Shown here one piece after another: positions 18,410 to 27,042 of a stretch of 64,000 nucleotides of DNA (positions are counted from its first letter, which is position 1; each line of letters starts with the position of its first letter). Under the pieces are notes generated by a model. That model saw only the letters and a program-made list of their open reading frames with translations. It was not told where the DNA came from and ran no database searches. A program made the translations under genes and the position numbers. Origin of the DNA: Pseudomonadota bacterium (GTDB lineage: Bacteria > Pseudomonadota > Gammaproteobacteria > Burkholderiales > Burkholderiaceae_C); contig JAFEEF010000001.1 of NCBI GenBank assembly GCA_018241265.1, positions 124,001 through 188,000 on the forward strand. The letters run 5' to 3'.

Positions 18410-19125
18410 TCGAAGTCCTGAAAGAGAGAGGTGCCGAACAGCAGGCTGCGCTCCTCGGCGCTGACCTGCATCGCCGGCGAAGGCTCGAGACAGACGCGGT
18501 TGCGGCCGGTCGCCTTGGCGCGGTAGAGCTCGCGATCGGCGCGCTCGATCCAGAGCAGCGGCGACGTGCGCACCCATTGCGGCGCGAACGCACCGCCGAC
18601 GCTCACCGTCACGCGCACGGTCTGGCCCGGCGCGACGACGACGCTGCGCCCTTCGACCTTGCTGCGCACCCGCTCGGCGACCATCTCGCCGAACGCCGGC
18701 GGGCACTTCGGCAGGATCATCGCGAACTCCTCGCCGCCGAAGCGCGCCACGGTGTCCATCGGCCGTACGCAATCGGCCAGCGCACGCGCCACCAGTTGCA
18801 GCACGATGTCGCCGGCCGCATGACCATAGGTATCGTTGACGCGCTTGAAGTGATCGATGTCGATCATCAGCACGAGTGCCGGCTCGCCGGCGCGTGCGAC
18901 GCGATCGATCTCGGCCGCGAGCGCCAGTTCGAACTGGCGGCGGTTGGCCAGGCCGGTCAGCGCGTCGCGGCTCGACAGGTCGCACAGCGCATCGATGAGC
19001 TGCTGCAGCCAGGCCCCGTCGCCGAGGCTCGCGCGGTCGGGCAGCGTACGGCCGGACTGGCGCAGCAGCCGCTCGGCCAGCCCGAGTCGCAGCTCGACGG
19101 AGGCGACGTCCAGCGGAACCGGCAT
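18406..19125 (-). CDS. GGDEF-domain diguanylate cyclase
   Basis: A 239-residue protein, start taken at the ATG at 19125. A short N-terminal helical region (about 1-55, no TM seen) is followed by the GGDEF domain: DALTGLANRRQFELAL, the substrate region MIDIDHFKRVNDTYGHAAGD, and the active-site loop RFGGEEFAMILP (GGEEF). It should make cyclic di-GMP from GTP. No RxxD inhibitory site is seen in the expected place before GGEEF (the residues are DCVRPMDTVA). It is coupled by a 4-base overlap to the FlhG-like ATPase gene, suggesting coordinate control of motility. Confidence 0.88.
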   Translation of the reverse strand: MPVPLDVASVELRLGLAERLLRQSGRTLPDRASLGDGAWLQQLIDALCDLSSRDALTGLANRRQFELALAAEIDRVARAGEPALVLMIDIDHFKRVNDTYGHAAGDIVLQLVARALADCVRPMDTVARFGGEEFAMILPKCPPAFGEMVAERVRSKVEGRSVVVAPGQTVRVTVSVGGAFAPQWVRTSPLLWIERADRELYRAKATGRNRVCLEPSPAMQVSAEERSLLFGTSLFQDFE

Positions 19126-19271
19126 CGAAGGGGCGGGATACGGAGGCACGCAGGGGGCGCGCAGAGGCACGCCAGGGCGGGAGGGAATCGAACCAGTCTA
19201 GCAGCGCGCCGGCACGGGGATCGCGCGATCAGGGCCGGCATTGCCGGCCATCTCCACGGTCTGCCGATACC

Positions 19272-19299
19272 TCAAGCCCGCCTGCGGAACTGCCGATAT
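19272..19299 (+). promoter_or_regulatory. sigma-28 (FliA)-like promoter for cheRDB
   Basis: TCAAGCCC at 19272-19279 and GCCGATAT at 19292-19299, separated by 12 bases, resemble the FliA consensus (TAAAGTTT-N11-GCCGATAA, with TCAAG variants). The site is 67 bases before the cheR start codon. The spacing is one base longer than the consensus. The same GCCGATA core also appears at 19263 without a matching -35. Confidence 0.6.
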
Positions 19300-19365
19300 C
19301 GCCGGAAGCCTGCCGGGCCACGCCCCGGCACATGGACGCACGCCCACATCCCGAGGGAGACCCGC

Positions 19366-20244
19366 TTGACCGTTGCAGCGCCGCCCGTCGCAACCGCCCG
19401 ACCGCCAAGTACCGGTGCCGGCCCTGGTGCCGAGGCCGAGTTCGCCTTCAGCGGCGCCGACTTCGAGCGCGTGCGCAACCTCATCTACCAGCGCGCCGGC
19501 ATCAGCCTGCACGCCGGCAAGCATGCGATGGTCTACAGCCGCCTGTCGCGCCGCCTGCGCGAGACCGGGCACCGCTCGTTCGGCGTCTACCTGCAGGCGC
19601 TCGAGCAGGCGACCGGCCCGCAAGCCGACCGCGAGTGGCAGGAGTTCGTCAACTGCCTGACCACCAACCTGACGGCGTTCTTCCGCGAGGAGCACCATTT
19701 CCACGCGCTCGTCACCGACCTGCGCGCACGCAAGGGCCAGAGCCTGCGCATCTGGTGCAACGCCGCGTCGACCGGCGAGGAGCCGTACACGATCGCGATG
19801 ACGGTGCACGAGGCGCTGGGCGCCAATCCGCCGGTCAAGATCTTCGCGAGCGACATCGACACCAATGTGCTCGCCACCGCCGGCCGCGGCGTCTACCCGG
19901 CCGATGCGCGCGGCCTGACGCCCGAGCGCAAGCGCCAGCACTTCCTGCGCGGCAAGGGCGACAACGACGGGCTGATGCGCGTCAAGCCCGAGCTCGCCCG
20001 AATGATCGATTTCCGCGTGCACAACCTGATGGACCCGCGCTGGTCGCTCGGCGAGCCGTTCGACTTCGTGTTCTGCCGCAACGTGATGATCTATTTCGAT
20101 GCCAAGACGCAGCGCGCGGTGCTCGAGCGCATGCATGCGGTGATGAAGCCGGGCAGCCTGCTGTACGTGGGTCACTCGGAGAACTTCAACGAGTCGCGCG
20201 ACCTGTTCCAACTGCGCGGCAAGACGATCTACGGACGCGTCTGA
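19366..20244 (+). CDS. cheR: chemotaxis protein methyltransferase CheR
   Basis: A 292-residue enzyme that methylates receptor glutamates using S-adenosylmethionine. The N-terminal domain (DFERVRNLIYQRAGISL, KHAMVYSRLSRRLRETG) is followed by TTNLTAFFREEHHF, the SAM-binding WCNAASTGEEPYTIAM, SDIDTNVLATAGRGVYP, and FVFCRNVMIYFDAKTQ. The start is a TTG at 19366 preceded at good spacing by GAGGGAGA; no in-frame ATG is suitably placed. It opens a cheR-cheD-cheB unit downstream of a sigma-28-like promoter. Confidence 0.94.
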   Translation: MTVAAPPVATARPPSTGAGPGAEAEFAFSGADFERVRNLIYQRAGISLHAGKHAMVYSRLSRRLRETGHRSFGVYLQALEQATGPQADREWQEFVNCLTTNLTAFFREEHHFHALVTDLRARKGQSLRIWCNAASTGEEPYTIAMTVHEALGANPPVKIFASDIDTNVLATAGRGVYPADARGLTPERKRQHFLRGKGDNDGLMRVKPELARMIDFRVHNLMDPRWSLGEPFDFVFCRNVMIYFDAKTQRAVLERMHAVMKPGSLLYVGHSENFNESRDLFQLRGKTIYGRV

Positions 20245-20272
20245 AGTCCCCGCATCTCCGAGGATCCCCACC

Positions 20273-20935
20273 ATGTCTGTCGCCGCCGCACCCGTCCCTT
20301 CCTCCGCCGTCCCGGCGCCGCCGCGCTCGCGCCTCGCCGAGCTGAAGCAAAAGCGCCGCGCCCCCGGCGAAGCCTCGTTCTTCTACTACGACGCCGCCTT
20401 GAAGAACGACGCGGTGAAGGTCCTGCCCGGCGAGTACTTCGTCGACGACCAGGATCTCCTGATCATGACGACGCTCGGCTCCTGCATCGCCGCCTGCCTG
20501 TGGGACCGGCACGCGCGCGTCGGCGGCCTGAACCATTTCATGCTGCCCGACGGCGCCGGCCAGGGCGGCCGCTACGGCGCCTACGCGATGGAAATGCTCA
20601 TCAACGAGATGATGAAGCGCGGCGCCTCGCGCGCGTCGATGGAAGCCAAGGTGTTCGGCGGCGGCCAGGTCGTCGCGGGCATGCACTCGCTCAACGTCGG
20701 CGAGCGCAACACCACTTTCGTGATCGACTACCTGAAGGCCGAGCGCATCCCCATCATGTCGCGCGACGTGCTCGGGCCGCATGCGCGCAAGGTGTGCTTC
20801 CTGCCCGCCAGCGGCAAGGCGATGATCAAGCGCCTCGCCGCCACGCATCCCGAGGAGTTGCTCGCACAGGACCGCGTCGCCGCGCAGCGTGCCGCGCCGA
20901 CGTCGAACCAGGGCGGCTCGATCGACCTGTTCTGA
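20273..20935 (+). CDS. cheD: chemoreceptor glutamine deamidase CheD
   Basis: A 220-residue CheD. It contains [21 protein letters not shown], whose Cys is the catalytic nucleophile, then the catalytic His in [21 protein letters not shown] and [14 protein letters not shown]. CheD converts specific receptor Gln to Glu and can interact with CheC-type phosphatases. It lies 28 bases after cheR and 35 before cheB, the standard betaproteobacterial order. Confidence 0.93.
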   Translation: MSVAAAPVPSSAVPAPPRSRLAELKQKRRAPGEASFFYYDAALKNDAVKVLPGEYFVDDQDLLIMTTLGSCIAACLWDRHARVGGLNHFMLPDGAGQGGRYGAYAMEMLINEMMKRGASRASMEAKVFGGGQVVAGMHSLNVGERNTTFVIDYLKAERIPIMSRDVLGPHARKVCFLPASGKAMIKRLAATHPEELLAQDRVAAQRAAPTSNQGGSIDLF

Positions 20936-20970
20936 ACCCCGAACCCGATCCGACCACGGAGAACCGAAAA

Positions 20971-22062
20971 ATGCCCAAGACCCGCGTGGTGGTGGTGGAC
21001 GATTCCGCGCTCGTGCGCAGCCTGCTCGCCGAGATCATCAACCGCCAGCCCGACATGCAGTGCATCGGCAGCGCGGCCGATCCGCTCGTCGCGCGCGAGA
21101 TGATCCGCAACCTCAACCCCGACGTCATCACGCTCGATGTCGAGATGCCCCGCATGGACGGCATCGACTTCCTGAGCAAGCTGATGCGGCTGCGGCCCAT
21201 GCCGGTCGTGATGGTCTCGACCCTGACCGAGCGCGGCGCCGACGTGACCTTGCGCGCGCTCGAGCTCGGCGCGATCGACTTCGTCGCCAAGCCGAAGATC
21301 GGCGTGGCCGACGGCCTGCGGCTGCTTGCCGAGGACATCACCGACAAGATCCGGGTCGCGTCGAAGGCGCGGATGCGCAAGCCGATCGCGGTGCCGGCCA
21401 CCGGAACGCCGACCCCTGCCGCGGCACGGCCGCCGGTCGCCCTCGGTGCGCTCGGGCGTCTCTCGACCGAGAAGCTCGTCTTCATCGGCGCCTCCACCGG
21501 CGGCACCGAAGCGACGCGCGAAGTGCTGGCCGCGCTGCCCGCCGACTGCCCGGCGGTGCTGATCACGCAGCACATGCCGCCCGGGTTCACGAAGAGCTAT
21601 GCGGCGCGGCTCGACGGCCTCTGCCGCATCCGCGTCGCAGAGGCACGCGACGGCGAGCGCATCCTGCCCGGCCATGCCTATCTCGCGCCGGGCGGACATC
21701 ACCTGAGCATCGACCGCTCGGGCGCCAACTACGTGGCACGCGTCGTCGACGGCGAGCCGGTGAACCGGCACAAGCCGTCGGTCGAGGTGCTGTTCAAGTC
21801 GGCAGCGCGCATCGCCGGCCCGAACGCCGTCGCGATCATGCTGACCGGCATGGGTGCCGACGGCGCCAAGGCGATGAAGGAGATGCGCGATGCCGGCAGC
21901 TACAACCTCGTGCAGGACGAGGCGACCTGCATCGTGTTCGGCATGCCGCGCGAGGCGATCGCCGCCGGCGCTGCCCACGAGGTGCTGCCGCTGCAGCAGA
22001 TCGCCGGACGGTTGATCGAGCGCCTGCGCAGCACGTCGGGGCTGTCGACGAATCGGGTTTGA
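20971..22062 (+). CDS. cheB: chemotaxis methylesterase CheB
   Basis: A 363-residue receptor methylesterase with a receiver domain ([17 protein letters not shown], phospho-Asp in [26 protein letters not shown]), a Pro/Ala linker (about 140-165), and the catalytic domain with Ser in [11 protein letters not shown], His in [10 protein letters not shown] and Asp in [19 protein letters not shown] site precedes the ATG at 20971. It counteracts CheR for adaptation. The usual downstream neighbours cheY and cheZ are absent: decayed sequence and hemW follow instead. Confidence 0.95.
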   Translation: MPKTRVVVVDDSALVRSLLAEIINRQPDMQCIGSAADPLVAREMIRNLNPDVITLDVEMPRMDGIDFLSKLMRLRPMPVVMVSTLTERGADVTLRALELGAIDFVAKPKIGVADGLRLLAEDITDKIRVASKARMRKPIAVPATGTPTPAAARPPVALGALGRLSTEKLVFIGASTGGTEATREVLAALPADCPAVLITQHMPPGFTKSYAARLDGLCRIRVAEARDGERILPGHAYLAPGGHHLSIDRSGANYVARVVDGEPVNRHKPSVEVLFKSAARIAGPNAVAIMLTGMGADGAKAMKEMRDAGSYNLVQDEATCIVFGMPREAIAAGAAHEVLPLQQIAGRLIERLRSTSGLSTNRV

Positions 22063-22340
22063 CCCGAGGCGCGCGCGCCCGGCCGAGGCAGCCGCTTCGC
22101 GTTCGAGGTCGAGCTCGGCCTGCAGGCGCCGTCGGTCGAGGCCGTGCCGGCCGCACGCGTCCACCCGCCGGCCGGCACGCGTGTGCTCATCGTCGAGGAC
22201 AACGCGCGCGCGGCGCGCGCGCGGTGGACGCGATGTTCGAGACGATCGCGACCACGGTGGCACGGGAGCACGAGCGCGTCGTCGGCGGCCTCGAAGGCCT
22301 GGAGGAGCGCATCGCCCGGTCGACCGCCGCGCTGCACGAT
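22063..22340 (+). pseudogene. decayed remnant of a hybrid signalling kinase
   Basis: Directly after the cheB stop, in the same frame, the translation reads GRGSRFAFEVELGLQ, then about 20 residues, then TRVLIVEDNARAA. The first piece resembles the last strand of a histidine-kinase ATPase domain (G.GSRF.F...L) and the second the opening of a receiver domain (RVLIVEDN). The reading then continues sensibly only in another frame (VDAMFETIATTVAREHERVVGGLEGLEERI) before losing coding character. No start codon or complete domain remains. The interpretation as the joined remains of a hybrid kinase or other chemotaxis gene is inference. Confidence 0.5.
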
Positions 22341-22359
22341 CGAGGGCGACGGCGCCGTT

Positions 22360-23589
22360 TCAGGGCAGGAAGATCGCCTGCAAGTCGTTCAGGAAGTCGA
22401 TGCCGTGCGGCGTCGGCCAGGCGCGCGCGTAGTCGCGCACCAGGAGGCCGCGCTGCTCCGCTTCGGCCAGACCGGCCTGGATGGCCGTCAACGGCAGCCC
22501 GGTGCGTTCGGTGAAGCGCGCGAACTCGAAGCCATCGAGCAGCCGCAGCGCGTTCAGCATGAACTCGAACGCGAGTTCGTTGCGTGCGACCTCGTCGTCC
22601 TGCGCGATCGCCCGACCGGCCAGTGCCTGCGTCATGTAGGCCACCGGATCGCGGTAGCGGATCTGCCGCACGACGCGGTGCGGAAAGCTGAGCTTGCCGT
22701 GCGCACCCGCGCCGATGCCGAGGTAGTCGCCGAACTGCCAGTAGTTGAGGTTGTGGCGGCAGCGATGGCCGGGCTGCGCATAGGCCGACACCTCGTAGCG
22801 CTCGAGCCCCGCGGCCGCGGTGCGCGCGACGATCAGGTCGAGCATGTCGGCCGCCGCGTCGTCGTCGGGCACGGCCGGCGGATGCTTCGCGAACCAGGTG
22901 TTCGGCTCGATCGTCAGGTGGTAGACCGACAGGTGCGGCGGCCGGTAGCCGAGTGCGATGTCGAGGTCGGACGCGAGCTCGGCCGGAGACTGTCCCGGCA
23001 GCGCGTACATCAGGTCGATGTTCCAGGTCTCGAATGCGGCGCGCGCCTCCTCGACCGCGGCGCGCGCCTGCGCGCCGTCGTGCACGCGGCCGATCGCTTC
23101 GAGGTGCCGGTCGGAGAAGCTCTGCACGCCGATCGACAGCCGCGTCACGCCGGCCGCACGGTAGCCGCGGAAGCGCTCGCGCTCGAAGGTGCCGGGATTG
23201 GCCTCGAGCGTGATCTCGCAGCCCGCTTCGAGCGGCAGGCGCGCGCGGATAGACGCGATCAGCCGGTCGATCTCGTCCGGCGCGAAGAGACTCGGCGTGC
23301 CGCCGCCGATGAAGATGCTCGCGACGCGGCGTCCCCAGACGAACGGCAACGCGGCTTCGAGGTCGGCGGCGAGCGCATCGAGGTAGCGGGCCACGTCGAG
23401 CTCGCCGCGACGCTCGTGCGAGTTGAAGTCGCAGTACGGGCACTTCTTCAGGCACCACGGCAAGTGCACGTAGAGACCGAGCGGCGGCAGCGCGGCGAGC
23501 GACAGCGTGCCGGGCCGCATGCAGTGCGCAAGGCGCTCGGCGACGTCCACGACCGGCCGGTCGACCGGCTGCAAGCGGATTTCAGGCAA
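22360..23589 (-). CDS. hemW: haem chaperone HemW (radical SAM)
   Basis: A 409-residue radical-SAM protein related to HemN. The cluster motif CxxxCxxC is CLKKCPYC (46-53), with GLYVHLPWC just before, then FIGGGTPSLF, EANPGTF, RLSIGVQSF, NIDLMYALPGQ, HLSVYHLTIEPNT, NYWQFGDYLGIGAGAHGK and a C-terminal winged helix. It lacks the extra Cys of true HemN, as the HemW family does. The start is read as TTG at 23589, overlapping the rdgB stop by eight bases with GAGG nine bases before; an ATG at 23520 would give 386 residues. It ends the kinase-phosphatase-rph-rdgB operon. Confidence 0.92.
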   Translation of the reverse strand: MPEIRLQPVDRPVVDVAERLAHCMRPGTLSLAALPPLGLYVHLPWCLKKCPYCDFNSHERRGELDVARYLDALAADLEAALPFVWGRRVASIFIGGGTPSLFAPDEIDRLIASIRARLPLEAGCEITLEANPGTFERERFRGYRAAGVTRLSIGVQSFSDRHLEAIGRVHDGAQARAAVEEARAAFETWNIDLMYALPGQSPAELASDLDIALGYRPPHLSVYHLTIEPNTWFAKHPPAVPDDDAAADMLDLIVARTAAAGLERYEVSAYAQPGHRCRHNLNYWQFGDYLGIGAGAHGKLSFPHRVVRQIRYRDPVAYMTQALAGRAIAQDDEVARNELAFEFMLNALRLLDGFEFARFTERTGLPLTAIQAGLAEAEQRGLLVRDYARAWPTPHGIDFLNDLQAIFLP

Positions 23590-24217
23590 GGCGCCAGGCC
23601 TCGCGCAGCAGCTGGACCATCTGGCGCGCTGCCAATGCGCGGTGGCTGTGCGCGTTCTTCACGCCGGCGTCGAGCTCGGCGACCGAACGACCCCATGCAT
23701 CGATCCAGACCAGCGGGTCGTAGCCGAAGCCGCCTGCGCCGCGCGGTGTCTCGAGGATCGATGCTTCCCACCGGCCGGTCGCGACGAGCGGCTCCGGATC
23801 GTCTGCAGAGCGGACCGCGACCAAGGTCGAGACGAAGCGTGCGCGCCGGTCCGCCGTGCCTTGCAGGCGTTCGAGCAGCAGGCGGTTGTTGGCCGCATCC
23901 TGCAGCGCGCGTTGCGCTTCGCGATCGCCGGGCGGCAGATCGATCGCCGCATAGTGCGCCGAGGCCACCCCCGGCGCGCCGCCGAGCGCATCGACGCAAA
24001 GGCCCGAATCGTCGGCCAGCGCCGGACCGCCGACGGCTTGCGCCGCGTGGCGCGCCTTCGCCAGCGCGTTCTCGAGGAACGTGTGGTGCGGCTCTTCGGC
24101 TTCCGAGACGCCGAGCGCGGGCTGCGGCACCAGCTCGACGCCGGTGGCTCCGAGCAGCGCTTGAAGTTCGACGAGCTTCTTGCGGTTGTTCGACGCGAGG
24201 ACCAGCCTGAACGTCAC
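23582..24217 (-). CDS. rdgB: RdgB/HAM1 dITP/XTP pyrophosphatase
   Basis: A 211-residue house-cleaning nucleotidase that removes dITP, ITP and XTP. It starts at GTG 24217 with [21 protein letters not shown] and has [14 protein letters not shown], the metal-site [24 protein letters not shown]-like [14 protein letters not shown] and the C-terminal NAHSHRALA. The GTG overlaps the rph stop (GTGA), so the genes are translationally coupled. Confidence 0.94.
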   Translation of the reverse strand: MTFRLVLASNNRKKLVELQALLGATGVELVPQPALGVSEAEEPHHTFLENALAKARHAAQAVGGPALADDSGLCVDALGGAPGVASAHYAAIDLPPGDREAQRALQDAANNRLLLERLQGTADRRARFVSTLVAVRSADDPEPLVATGRWEASILETPRGAGGFGYDPLVWIDAWGRSVAELDAGVKNAHSHRALAARQMVQLLREAWRLA

Positions 24218-24942
24218 TTCAGCTCCAGCGCCCGCCGCTGCGCGTCGAGCAGTTCGCGTATGCCCCGCTCCGCCAGCCCGACCAGCGTGCCCATCTCGTC
24301 GCGCGTGAAGGCCGCGCCTTCGGCCGTGCCCTGCAGCTCGACGAAGCCGCCGGCATCGGTCATCACGACGTTCATGTCGGTGTCGCAGGCCGAGTCCTCG
24401 ATGTATTCGAGGTCGAGCAGCGGCGTGCCTTCGACGATGCCGACCGACACCGCGGCGACCGCCTGGCGGATCGGCGACGCGGCGATCCTGCCCTCGGCGA
24501 GCAGCCACGTCACCGCGTCGTAGGCTGCGACATAGGCGCCGGTGATCGCTGCGGTCCGCGTGCCGCCGTCGGCCTGCAGCACGTCGCAGTCGAGCGCGAT
24601 CGTGCGCTCGCCGAGCGCGGCGAGGTCGAACACGCAGCGCAGCGAGCGGCCGATCAGGCGCTGGATCTCCTGCGTGCGCCCGCTTTGCTTGCCGCGCGCC
24701 GCCTCGCGGTCGCTGCGCGTATGGGTCGAGCGCGGCAGCATGCCGTACTCGGCCGTCACCCAGCCTTCGCCCGAGCCGCGCTTGTGCGGCGGCACGCGCT
24801 CCTCGACCGAGGCGGTGCACAGCACCTTGGTGTCGCCGAAGGCGATCAGCACCGAGCCTTCGGCATGGCGCGTGTAGCGGCGGGTGATGGTGACGGGGCG
24901 CAGCGCATCGGCTGCGCGATCGTTGGTGCGTTGGAAGGTCAT
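24214..24942 (-). CDS. rph: ribonuclease PH
   Basis: A 242-residue phosphorolytic 3'-5' exoribonuclease that trims tRNA 3' ends. It contains [19 protein letters not shown], the phosphate-binding region [36 protein letters not shown], the catalytic-site [18 protein letters not shown] and [19 protein letters not shown]. Length and order match bacterial RNase PH. It lies 43 bases after the S66 peptidase gene and overlaps rdgB. Confidence 0.96.
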   Translation of the reverse strand: MTFQRTNDRAADALRPVTITRRYTRHAEGSVLIAFGDTKVLCTASVEERVPPHKRGSGEGWVTAEYGMLPRSTHTRSDREAARGKQSGRTQEIQRLIGRSLRCVFDLAALGERTIALDCDVLQADGGTRTAAITGAYVAAYDAVTWLLAEGRIAASPIRQAVAAVSVGIVEGTPLLDLEYIEDSACDTDMNVVMTDAGGFVELQGTAEGAAFTRDEMGTLVGLAERGIRELLDAQRRALELK

Positions 24943-24985
24943 GGGGCGATATTGTCGTCCACGACCGTGACGGCGATGTTCGTCG

Positions 24986-26029
24986 CTACCGATAGACCAC
25001 GGAGCCCAGCCTGCCGTCGCAGCGCACTTCGGCTAACGCGCCGCAGACCAGCGTGAACTGCGGGGCGCAGTGCCCGATGTCCAAGTCGTACAGGACCGGG
25101 TAAGGCAGCCCGCCGAGGGCCGCGCGCAGCGCGCCTACGTAGTCGAGGCCTTGCGCGGTGGAAACTTCGGGCGCGGCGCTGCGGCCCAGCATCAAGCCGG
25201 CGAGACCATCGAACCAGCCCTGCCATCGCAGGCTGATCAGCGCACGCAGGCATTCGGTTGGATTCAGCTCGCAGTTCTCGAGGAAGAGGACGACGCCTTC
25301 TGCCGCGTGTCGGCCGACGAAGTCGGGGATATCGCCATAAGCCGTCCCAGCCAGGCGCGAGACGGTGTCGAGGCAGCCGCCGACGAGCCTGCCGGCAAAC
25401 GCCACTGGGCGTTCCTCGCCGAGCACCTGCCATCGGGTCGTCTTCATGAACTCCCAGCCCGCATCGGGATGCTCCGCCCAGTCGACCCAGGCCGGCGTGT
25501 TCGACACGCTGCTCTCCAGCTTGGCGCCTGAGAGCGACGGGCGCATCAGCAAGTCGAGCATGCCCGCGGTGAGCGGATCGTTCTGTGCCGGTCCCCGATC
25601 CATCAGGTTCGGGCCGTGCGCACCGGCCCAGCCGGCGCGCAGCAGCAATGGCAGCAGCAGCGTGCTGACATCGGAATAGCCCAGCAACCACTTCGGCTCG
25701 GCGACCGCCAGCGCCGGCCAGTCGACCAGCGGCAGGACCTCGATGGCACGCTCGCCGCCCCATGGCGGCATGACCGCCGCGATGTCGGGCCGGAGCAGCG
25801 CGGCATTCAGCTCGGCCGCGCGTTCAATGGCCGGTGCGCTCGCGTTGTCGTGCTCCTCTCGAAGGCAACGTCCCTCCTCGACGACGAAGCCCTGGTGCCT
25901 CAGGTGCGACAGCACGAGATCGAGCCGCGCTTGCAGCGGCTGCCGTACGCCCGACGATGGTGCCGTCACGAAGACGCGATCGCCGGGCCTCAACGGCGCG
26001 GGCAGACGTACGGAAGGCGCGGCACTCAT
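24986..26029 (-). CDS. S66-family peptidase (LD-carboxypeptidase / MccF-like)
   Basis: A 347-residue cytoplasmic serine peptidase. The S66 layout is clear: N-terminal [29 protein letters not shown], the nucleophile Ser in [12 protein letters not shown], the Glu of the triad in [12 protein letters not shown], and the His in [13 protein letters not shown]. Members cleave L,D-tetrapeptides of recycled peptidoglycan (LdcA) or inactivate microcin-C-type peptide nucleotides (MccF). The GYSDVS and FLENCE forms are nearer the MccF branch, but no antibiotic genes are nearby. It sits inside the kinase-phosphatase-rph operon, 18 bases after the PP2C gene. Confidence 0.85.
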   Translation of the reverse strand: MSAAPSVRLPAPLRPGDRVFVTAPSSGVRQPLQARLDLVLSHLRHQGFVVEEGRCLREEHDNASAPAIERAAELNAALLRPDIAAVMPPWGGERAIEVLPLVDWPALAVAEPKWLLGYSDVSTLLLPLLLRAGWAGAHGPNLMDRGPAQNDPLTAGMLDLLMRPSLSGAKLESSVSNTPAWVDWAEHPDAGWEFMKTTRWQVLGEERPVAFAGRLVGGCLDTVSRLAGTAYGDIPDFVGRHAAEGVVLFLENCELNPTECLRALISLRWQGWFDGLAGLMLGRSAAPEVSTAQGLDYVGALRAALGGLPYPVLYDLDIGHCAPQFTLVCGALAEVRCDGRLGSVVYR

Positions 26030-26047
26030 GCCGACCCCCGGGGGCTG

Positions 26048-26968
26048 CTAGCCCTTCTTGTGCTGCGCCGAACGCCGGATCGCCTCGTTGATCTCGCGGA
26101 TCGAGCGCTCGATCTCAGCGTCGTCGAGCTCGTCGGGCGCGTCGCTGCCGAGCACGCTGGCCTGGATCGTCGACGCGAAGACCTCGTCGCCCAGCGCCTG
26201 CGTCGAGATGCCGCCGATGTTGTCGGTGTCCTCGGCGGACTCCCACTCGACGCCCAGCACCGAGACGTTGTCGCACTTGGCGCCGCCGTTGCGCAGCGCC
26301 TGCTCGACGAGCTCGGGCACCGCGTCCGACAGCGGGTTGCGCACCAGTTGCTCGGTGATCTCGGCGTCGCTGACCGTGCCCCACAGGCCGTCGGAGCACA
26401 GCAGCAGTCGGTCGCCTGCCTGCAGGCGCATCGGGCCGGCGGTGTCGACCACCGGCTTGCCGGGGCTGCCGAGGCAGGTGAACAGCACGTTGCGGTTGAA
26501 CAGCCGGTCGCCCATCGTGACGATCTGGCTCATCGTCTGCTGCAGCTCGGAATAGGAATGGTCGCGCGTGCGGGCGATCAGCTTCTCGCCGCGCACGAGG
26601 TAGAGGCGCGAGTCGCCGCAATGCGCCCAGTAGGCGACGTTTTCCTGCAGCAGGCAGGCGACGATCGTGGTGCGCGGCGTGTCGATCAGTGCCTTCTGGG
26701 TCGCATAACGCAGCAGCTGATGGTGCCCGGCAAGCACCGCTTCCTGCAGAAAGCGCAGCGGGTCGGCCAGGGTCGGCTTGCAGTCGCGCTGGAACAGCGC
26801 CGCGAGCGTCTGCAGCGCGAGCTGCGACGCCACTTCGCCTTCCGGATGCCCGCCCATGCCGTCGGCCAGCGCGAACAGCCCTGCGTCGCGCGTGTAGCAA
26901 TAGCCCATGCGGTCTTCGTTCTTCTCGCGGCCGCCGCGGCGGCTGATCTGGTAGACGGAAAAGCGCAT
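26048..26968 (-). CDS. PP2C-type Ser/Thr phosphatase
   Basis: A 306-residue Stp1/PP2C phosphatase. The metal-ligand motifs are visible: REKNEDRMGYCYT, LFALADGMGGHPEGEVAS, YWAHCGDSRLYLVR, LLLCSDGLWGTV and CDNVSVL. There is no TM segment. An extra C-terminal acidic region of about 70 residues (ending RRSAQHKKG) follows the core. It is encoded 74 bases downstream of the Ser/Thr kinase and should reverse its phosphorylation; this pairing next to rph and yicC recurs in Burkholderiales. Confidence 0.93.
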   Translation of the reverse strand: MRFSVYQISRRGGREKNEDRMGYCYTRDAGLFALADGMGGHPEGEVASQLALQTLAALFQRDCKPTLADPLRFLQEAVLAGHHQLLRYATQKALIDTPRTTIVACLLQENVAYWAHCGDSRLYLVRGEKLIARTRDHSYSELQQTMSQIVTMGDRLFNRNVLFTCLGSPGKPVVDTAGPMRLQAGDRLLLCSDGLWGTVSDAEITEQLVRNPLSDAVPELVEQALRNGGAKCDNVSVLGVEWESAEDTDNIGGISTQALGDEVFASTIQASVLGSDAPDELDDAEIERSIREINEAIRRSAQHKKG

Positions 26969-27042
26969 GGATGGAAATCAGGTGACGCGGTAGTCGCAAA
27001 TCGGCGAGGCGCAGGCCTCGGGTCGGGAGGGCTGGTACCCCG

